A stretch of DNA of 46,463 nucleotides from the NCBI GenBank assembly GCA_022563275.1, contig JADFNR010000008.1:1-46463 (forward strand). The letters run 5' to 3'. The first letter of the stretch is position 1. Every line of letters starts with the position of its first letter. The position numbers were made by a program, and so were the translations under genes. Under the pieces are notes generated by a model. The model saw only the letters and a list, made by a program, of their open reading frames with translations, ran no database searches and was not told the DNA's origin. Below are positions 41,947-46,463 of this stretch, piece by piece. This stretch comes from Chloroflexota bacterium (GTDB taxonomy: Bacteria > Chloroflexota > Dehalococcoidia > UBA3495).

Positions 41947-43047
41947 ATGTTAAACAAGAAACTGCTGATCATGTTGATCGTTGGGATATTTGTGATATTC
42001 GCCATGGGCTGCGGGTCGGACTCCGATACTGCTTCGGTCTCGGCCGCAGGGGATGACGGCGGGGCGCCGGCGTATGAACCGCGTTCGTTTGACGAGGTAA
42101 AGCCCCGGAACGTGGACTTGAAACTGGTACCCGCCCCCGCCTTGCCTGAGATTCCAGACTGCAACGGCGAGCCCCGAAACGTCCGCTTCACCCTGGAGAC
42201 GGTTGAAGTTGAGGCTGAGATCGCTCCGGGCGTCACTTTCCCGTTCCTCACTTTCAACGGCGCGGTCCCGGCGCCGGCAATCGTCGTTTGCCTTGGTGAC
42301 TGGGTAGAGGTGACCCTCAAGAATCTGGCAGGAAACAGATTCGCCCACAATGTGGACTTCCATGCGGCCACGGGAGCATTGGGCGGCGGCTCGGCTTCCA
42401 TCGTGGGTCCGGGGCAGCAGACCACCTTCCGGTTCCAAGCGCTGAAGGAGGGCGCCTTTGTTTATCACTGCGCCATCGCGCCCATCGTGATGCATGTGAC
42501 ATCCGGGATGTATGGCTCGATCATCGTCTTGCCCAAAGGCGGACTCTCAGAGGTGGATAAAGAATTTTACCTGATGGAAGGAGATTTCTATACCGAGCCC
42601 ACCGCCGATGACCCAAGCAGGCACGTATATTCCCAGGAAAGAGTCACCGCCGAGAACCCCTCGTACGTCGTGACCAACGGCCGGGTCGGCGCGGTGACCG
42701 GCGACAATGCCCTGAAGGTGAAGGTGGGGGAGAAGGTCCGGTTCTACTACGGACAGGCCAATGACGAGTCATGGATCCACATAATCGGCGGCCATTTCGA
42801 CAAGGTCTACGTCACCGGGTCATTCCACCCGGACGGTCTCCGTGAGTATGGGGTGGAGACCACCGCGGTCCCGGCGGGCAGCGTCACGGTCGTCGAATAC
42901 ACGTTCAAGGTCCCCGGACTCTATCTGCTGGTCAACCATAAGCTGATCCGCGCCACGGAGAAGGGTCAGGCGGTGCACATCGTGGTGGAAGGGGAAGAAA
43001 ACCCGGACATCATGACGGTCATCGAGCCGCCAACTGCCATACAATAA
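41947..43047 (+). CDS. nirK: copper-containing nitrite reductase, lipoprotein form
   Basis: Reduces nitrite to nitric oxide. Two cupredoxin domains with all copper ligands: type 1 His134, Cys175, His183, Met188; type 2 His139, His174, His331. The catalytic pair is Asp137 (HNVDFH) and His283 (IIGGHFD). Key stretches are FAHNVDFHAATGALGG, GAFVYHCAIAPIVMHVTSGM and LLVNHKLIRA. The N-terminus has a hydrophobic stretch and lipobox AMGC (Cys22), so the enzyme is probably anchored outside the membrane. The ATG at 41947 has AAGGAG 9 nt upstream. No nirV or NO reductase is near. Confidence 0.95.
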   Translation: MLNKKLLIMLIVGIFVIFAMGCGSDSDTASVSAAGDDGGAPAYEPRSFDEVKPRNVDLKLVPAPALPEIPDCNGEPRNVRFTLETVEVEAEIAPGVTFPFLTFNGAVPAPAIVVCLGDWVEVTLKNLAGNRFAHNVDFHAATGALGGGSASIVGPGQQTTFRFQALKEGAFVYHCAIAPIVMHVTSGMYGSIIVLPKGGLSEVDKEFYLMEGDFYTEPTADDPSRHVYSQERVTAENPSYVVTNGRVGAVTGDNALKVKVGEKVRFYYGQANDESWIHIIGGHFDKVYVTGSFHPDGLREYGVETTAVPAGSVTVVEYTFKVPGLYLLVNHKLIRATEKGQAVHIVVEGEENPDIMTVIEPPTAIQ

Positions 43048-43065
43048 CCACCTGACAAATACGAT

Positions 43066-43099
43066 ACGCGGGTATACCCGGAGATAGGTGTACCCGCGT
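43066..43099. repeat. perfect stem-loop between nirK and the CoA-transferase
   Basis: ACGCGGGTA (43066-43074) is mirrored by TACCCGCGT (43091-43099), and ACC/GGT next to the loop extend the dyad with one gap. No T-run follows on either strand, so it is more likely a regulator site or mRNA-stabilising hairpin than a terminator. Confidence 0.5.
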
Positions 43100-43121
43100 T
43101 AGAGGCGCCAAAGGTGTTTGT

Positions 43122-44345
43122 ATGACGACCGAATCAGCCCTGTCGGGGGTGGTGGTGCTGGACCTGACCCAGATCATGGCCGGGCCCTTCTGCACCATGG
43201 TGCTGGCCGATATGGGGGCCGACGTGATCAAGGTCGAGAAACCCAACGGCGGCGACGACAACCGCCGCATGGGCCCGCCCTTCATCAAGGACTGGTCGGC
43301 CGGGTTCCTGGCCCTGAACCGCAACAAGCGAAGCTTGGTTCTGGACCTCCGGAGCGAGACTGGGCAGGTCACATTTAAGCGTCTGGTGAAAGGGGCCGAC
43401 GCCGTGGTCGAGAATTTCCGGCCCGGCGTGATGGACCGGCTGGGCTTGGGTTACGAGACCCTGGCGGCCATCAAGCCCAGCCTGGTCTACTGCTCGATCT
43501 CCGGCTTCGGCAACACCGGTCCCGACGCCGCCAAGGGCGGGTTCGACCTGGTGGCCCAGGGGGTGAGCGGGCTGATGAGCATCACCGGCCACCCAGACAT
43601 GCCCCCGGCCAAGGTAGGCGTGCCCATCACCGATATCTCGGCCGGGCTGCTGGCGGCCAACGGCATACTCTGCGCCTACATCCACGCTCTGAAGACCGGA
43701 CAGGGCCAGCAGGTGGACACCTCGCTGATGGAGGCGGGGATCGCCTATACCGTGTGGGAATCGTCGGTCTACTTCGCCGGCGGCGAGATACCCGGCCCCC
43801 TGGGTTCGGCCCACCGGGTCGCGGCCCCCTACCAGGCCCTGCGCACGGCGGATGGCTACCTGAACATCGGGGCGGCCACCCAGCCCACCTGGGAGCAGCT
43901 ATGCCGGGCCATCGGCCAGGACGCCCTGATCGACGACCCACGCTTCAAGCTGCCCGGCGACCGAAAGTCGCGTGAAGGGGAGCTTGCCGCCCTGCTGGAG
44001 GAGACCTTCACCACCGACACCACCGCCAACTGGCTCAAGATGCTGGAGGAAGCGGGCGTGGTGGCCGGGCCCATCTACAACATGGAACAGGTCTACAACG
44101 ACCCCCAGGTGCTGGCCCGGAAGATGTTGGTGGACCTGGAAGACCCCGACCTGGGCACCATACATAACATCGGCATCCCCGTGAAACTATCAGCCACCCC
44201 CGGCCGGATACGCACCCGCGCCCCCATGCTGGGCGAACACAGCGCCGAGATCCTGCTGGAACGCGGCTTCAGCCAGGCAGAGGTTGACGACCTGGTGGCG
44301 GCGAATGTGGTGGTTGAGAACCAGGGGCCGGGGAGTGGGCGCTAG
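43122..44345 (+). CDS. CaiB/BaiF family (type III) CoA-transferase
   Basis: 407 residues. Transfers CoA between carboxylic acids through an Asp thioester. N-terminus VVVLDLTQIMAGPFCTMVLA and DMGADVIKVEKPNGGD are the family signature; the catalytic Asp is most likely Asp171 in GVPITDISAG. The second domain contains YQALRTADGYLNIGAATQ, and the end has VVAGPIYNMEQVYNDPQV. The ATG at 43122 is the natural start. The nearest gene upstream is nirK, 74 nt away across a stem-loop. The substrate is unknown; such genes are abundant in marine Chloroflexota. Confidence 0.93.
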   Translation: MTTESALSGVVVLDLTQIMAGPFCTMVLADMGADVIKVEKPNGGDDNRRMGPPFIKDWSAGFLALNRNKRSLVLDLRSETGQVTFKRLVKGADAVVENFRPGVMDRLGLGYETLAAIKPSLVYCSISGFGNTGPDAAKGGFDLVAQGVSGLMSITGHPDMPPAKVGVPITDISAGLLAANGILCAYIHALKTGQGQQVDTSLMEAGIAYTVWESSVYFAGGEIPGPLGSAHRVAAPYQALRTADGYLNIGAATQPTWEQLCRAIGQDALIDDPRFKLPGDRKSREGELAALLEETFTTDTTANWLKMLEEAGVVAGPIYNMEQVYNDPQVLARKMLVDLEDPDLGTIHNIGIPVKLSATPGRIRTRAPMLGEHSAEILLERGFSQAEVDDLVAANVVVENQGPGSGR

Positions 44346-44397
44346 AATCAATCTATTTATCCTTCCCACTTGGAAGACATAAGAGAACTCTATCGGC

Positions 44398-45336
44398 CTA
44401 TGTGAAGTAGTTCTCGGATTGAATCAAGCGTAATGCATCGACGACTCCGTCATAACTAGGGGCTAAATGCGCTGTATTGTGACCTCCGACATGTATGCGG
44501 CGTAAGACGTCCTCCGCAATCGTTTTTGGGGCAACAATCTTCGTAATTGGAAGTGCGTAGACGGAATCAGGATCGGCGGTCGGCCAATCTCCGGGTCTGC
44601 TCTTCCAGTACTCGACTTCGGAACACAGTACGGCGTCGAGCGAAAGGTACTCACCGTCGGTTTCCGAATATGCGGCATTGGTGTCTAACAGGAACAGGCC
44701 TTGCTGAGCGTGAAGATTGGGATTAGTTGCACGGGGGACAGAAATCTCACGGATCCTGGATTGATTGCTCGTGACTTCTTGAACTAGGCGGATGAATCTG
44801 AGATCAACGGCCCAAATGGCGAAAAACTCTGCTTCAGTCCGCTTTGTTCCCAGCGTAGGGACGTCAGCAGTTAATCCCAGCGCAGCAAAAAACGCGGCCG
44901 TCCTAGGATCGAACGAAAAGTCTAGCAACCTTGTCGGTATTCCGTGGTGTTGAGCAATGGCTAGCGTTTGCCAGATCTCTCGATTGGGCCAGGACCGAAA
45001 CAACTCTGGTGGTACTACAGTTTCCCGAAAGATTTGGCTATCCCCTGGAACGAGCAGCCCAATTTGATCAGCGAGATTAGCGAATTCCTTCAAAGCCAAA
45101 AATTCAGCTCTAGCCTGGGTCAAGGGGTTGCCGGATATTCCACATTGAATCAGATATCGATACCCGAATTTTGTTGAGGGGCGAAACGCGCTCGGGGAAA
45201 GTCGCCATTCGGCGTCCGCCTGCCCGCGGTAGATAATGTCGCCATACTTAGCCGTTCTCCATTGAGGATTTCCCAGTTGTAATACCTCAAATAATTCTTG
45301 GTCAGAATTACAATGAATTACCTTAACTTCGGTCAT
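44398..45336 (-). CDS. FRG-domain protein
   Basis: 312 residues. The FRG domain is seen in IIYRGQADAEWRLSPSAFR (YRGQ at 36-39), LAIAQHHGIPTRLLDFSFDP then RTAAFFA (125-151) and NPNLHAQQGLFLL (205-217). The domain is found in phage-defence and abortive-infection settings; its biochemistry is not settled, and an ADP-ribosyltransferase-like fold has been suggested. It is directly downstream of the retron-type reverse transcriptase on the same strand (74-nt gap). Its DNA is AT-richer than the CoA-transferase next to it, which suggests transfer. Candidate effector of a reverse-transcriptase system; no membrane segment. Confidence 0.8.
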   Translation of the reverse strand: MTEVKVIHCNSDQELFEVLQLGNPQWRTAKYGDIIYRGQADAEWRLSPSAFRPSTKFGYRYLIQCGISGNPLTQARAEFLALKEFANLADQIGLLVPGDSQIFRETVVPPELFRSWPNREIWQTLAIAQHHGIPTRLLDFSFDPRTAAFFAALGLTADVPTLGTKRTEAEFFAIWAVDLRFIRLVQEVTSNQSRIREISVPRATNPNLHAQQGLFLLDTNAAYSETDGEYLSLDAVLCSEVEYWKSRPGDWPTADPDSVYALPITKIVAPKTIAEDVLRRIHVGGHNTAHLAPSYDGVVDALRLIQSENYFT

Positions 45337-45374
45337 AGTTTTTAACTTCTGCAGTCTGAATATTCCCGATCGTT

Positions 45375-45391
45375 ATACCCTTTAAGGGTAT
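45375..45391. repeat. palindrome between reverse transcriptase and FRG genes
   Basis: ATACCCTTTAAGGGTAT is an almost perfect palindrome (8-bp arms around a single T) in the 74-nt gap. On the plus strand it is followed by TTTT; on the minus strand, the coding direction, it is not, so it is more likely a hairpin or binding site than a terminator. Confidence 0.4.
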
Positions 45392-45410
45392 TTTGCGGGT
45401 CAGCAGGCGG

Positions 45411-46460
45411 CTATCGAGGCCGGCGGTTGAGTCGGTTGAATTTTTCAAGGTAGTGCAGATAAAGACGATCTTCTTTTCCTCTAACCATTGCGAGATAGCC
45501 GAGCTTACCCCTAACCACATCTCTGAACAACGGGGGTGGCTTGCTGGAGTGTCGATTCTTCACATAATGATTCCGGAAATTTTGTTCGGCGGCTTTCAGA
45601 TCGTTGCGTTGCCAATCGTGAAGCATTGCGCGCAATTCTGATATGAAACTCCGCTTTACATTGACTCGGGTATTTACGATTAGACCCGTCACTTCCTGGC
45701 GCGAACGTGACCATTGTAGCCTAACTTTTCTTTCGTTTACCTTAAAACCGTTTCCTTCGATTAGCGATAGGAGGGCCGATCCAACGGTATATTTTCCAAC
45801 TGAGTCGTCATACTTGCAGATGTCCGTCGGGAATTCTGGAATCGACGTTGAGAATGTAATGTCATCCGCGTACCGTGTATATACCGCACTGTTTTTGGAC
45901 GCCAAAATCTGAAGGTCTTTGTCCATTTTCCAGCAAATCATGTTGGAAATCACTGGCGAACTTGGCGCCCCTTGGGAAAGAGAATTTTTGTGACAAGCGA
46001 GTCTGGCTAGAGTCGTGGCGACTTCTGGTGCGAGATTGAATGGCTCGGCAAGAAACAGCCCTCGTACTCTGCCGAAATTTATTGAGGGAAAGAAACTTTT
46101 CAGGTCGAGGTTGAACACGTATCTTTGGCGCCTATGTTTAGCCGCGTTCTTAACGACATTCCTACACGGTACGAATCCGAAAGTAGAGTTTCTTGGTTGA
46201 TGAACTAATTGAAGCAACCAGTTTAATTTCGTCTGGATAATCTTGATGGCTGTAATTGGCGCAGTGATTTGACGTGGTTCTCCGCTGCGCTTTGGAATTT
46301 CAAAGCAGTGGTATTGATCTTCCTGCTCAGACCGAGACGCATGCCAAACCAAGGTCGGGTACGATACTTCCAAGAGACTGGCCAGGTCGCGAACACTTTC
46401 AATCCCAAGAAATTTTTCGCGGGCCTCTTCGGCTTTTGATTTTAGCAATTTGACGGGCAT
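45411..46460 (-). CDS. retron-type reverse transcriptase
   Basis: 349 residues, apparently complete with ATG at 46460, 3 nt from the window edge. The polymerase core is intact: FNLDLKSFFPSI (116-127), LSQGAPSSPVISN (161-173) and the catalytic YADD (197-200) in RYADDITFS. Two retron-specific marks are present: NAAKH (105-109, the NAxxH region-X motif) and VTG (247-249, region Y). Retron reverse transcriptases copy part of the msr-msd RNA into msDNA and act with an effector in phage defence. The RNA normally precedes the gene, which puts it beyond this window. The gene is AT-richer (about 43% GC in one 60-base line) than its chromosomal neighbours. Confidence 0.9.
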   Translation of the reverse strand: MPVKLLKSKAEEAREKFLGIESVRDLASLLEVSYPTLVWHASRSEQEDQYHCFEIPKRSGEPRQITAPITAIKIIQTKLNWLLQLVHQPRNSTFGFVPCRNVVKNAAKHRRQRYVFNLDLKSFFPSINFGRVRGLFLAEPFNLAPEVATTLARLACHKNSLSQGAPSSPVISNMICWKMDKDLQILASKNSAVYTRYADDITFSTSIPEFPTDICKYDDSVGKYTVGSALLSLIEGNGFKVNERKVRLQWSRSRQEVTGLIVNTRVNVKRSFISELRAMLHDWQRNDLKAAEQNFRNHYVKNRHSSKPPPLFRDVVRGKLGYLAMVRGKEDRLYLHYLEKFNRLNRRPR

Positions 46461-46463
46461 ATA

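Noticed and set aside
43122..44345. CoA-transferase as part of a nitrite-reductase operon
   Set aside because: Separated from nirK by a stem-loop and no functional link is known; adjacency is probably accidental.
1..46463. CRISPR arrays, insertion sequences, rRNA and integrases
   Set aside because: No spaced direct repeats, transposase or integrase motifs, or rRNA segments were seen on either strand.

Overview
The window is a 46 kb piece of a GC-rich bacterial chromosome, truncated at both ends. The gene set fits a Chloroflexota of the Dehalococcoidia/SAR202 kind: an F420-type luciferase-like oxidoreductase, a CaiB/BaiF CoA-transferase, a FAD dehydrogenase beside a YtcJ-type amidohydrolase, AhbC-type radical SAM enzymes, a Tes-like radical SAM protein, RNase Y with YmdB, and an inositol-lipid cluster. 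This placement rests on gene content alone and is inference.

Layout. 1-2.3 kb: alaS (5' end missing, with an unusual insertion) and ruvX. 2.4-5.9 kb, minus strand: ahbC, a second translationally coupled radical SAM/SPASM gene and a fatty-acid desaturase. 6.3-10.6 kb: catabolic-looking enzymes (FAD dehydrogenase, amidohydrolase, nitrilase-family hydrolase) with a palindromic repeat cluster. 10.7-12.1 kb: tRNA-Gln followed by a toxin-antitoxin-like pair (DUF2442-like/Xre fusion plus PIN). 12.1-16.7 kb: sugar-1-phosphate nucleotidyltransferase, then MoxR, DUF58 and a membrane protein. 16.7-19.3 kb: a lipoprotein serine protease on a collagen-like stalk, an MFS transporter and an orphan antitoxin-like protein. 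19.3-28.8 kb, minus strand: a long run from dnaJ through prmA, a degenerate kinase, a PP2C-type phosphatase, ino1, a PimA-like glycosyltransferase, a CDP-alcohol phosphatidyltransferase, a thioredoxin-fold protein, ribH and the luciferase-like oxidoreductase. 28.8-33.7 kb, plus strand: rny, ymdB, a PHP phosphoesterase, plsY and a zinc-finger membrane protein. 33.6-35.8 kb, minus strand: grx, recA and recX, with an SOS-like box. 36-44.3 kb: TPR protein, a second PlsY-like protein, a Gfo/Idh/MocA oxidoreductase, a Tes-like radical SAM protein with a methyltransferase, a lipoprotein copper nitrite reductase and a CoA-transferase. 44.4-46.5 kb: an AT-richer cassette of a retron-type reverse transcriptase and an FRG-domain protein.

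The strongest candidate for an undescribed system is the right-end cassette. Its reverse transcriptase has both retron hallmarks (NAxxH and VTG) plus YADD, and the next gene on the same strand encodes a FRG-domain protein. Its msr-msd RNA, if present, should lie just past the right edge. Other points of interest are an inositol-phospholipid/mannoside-like cluster, the Tes-like radical SAM/methyltransferase pair, the collagen-stalk protease, two PlsY paralogues that are degenerate in different ways, and an alanyl-tRNA synthetase with about 60 extra residues.
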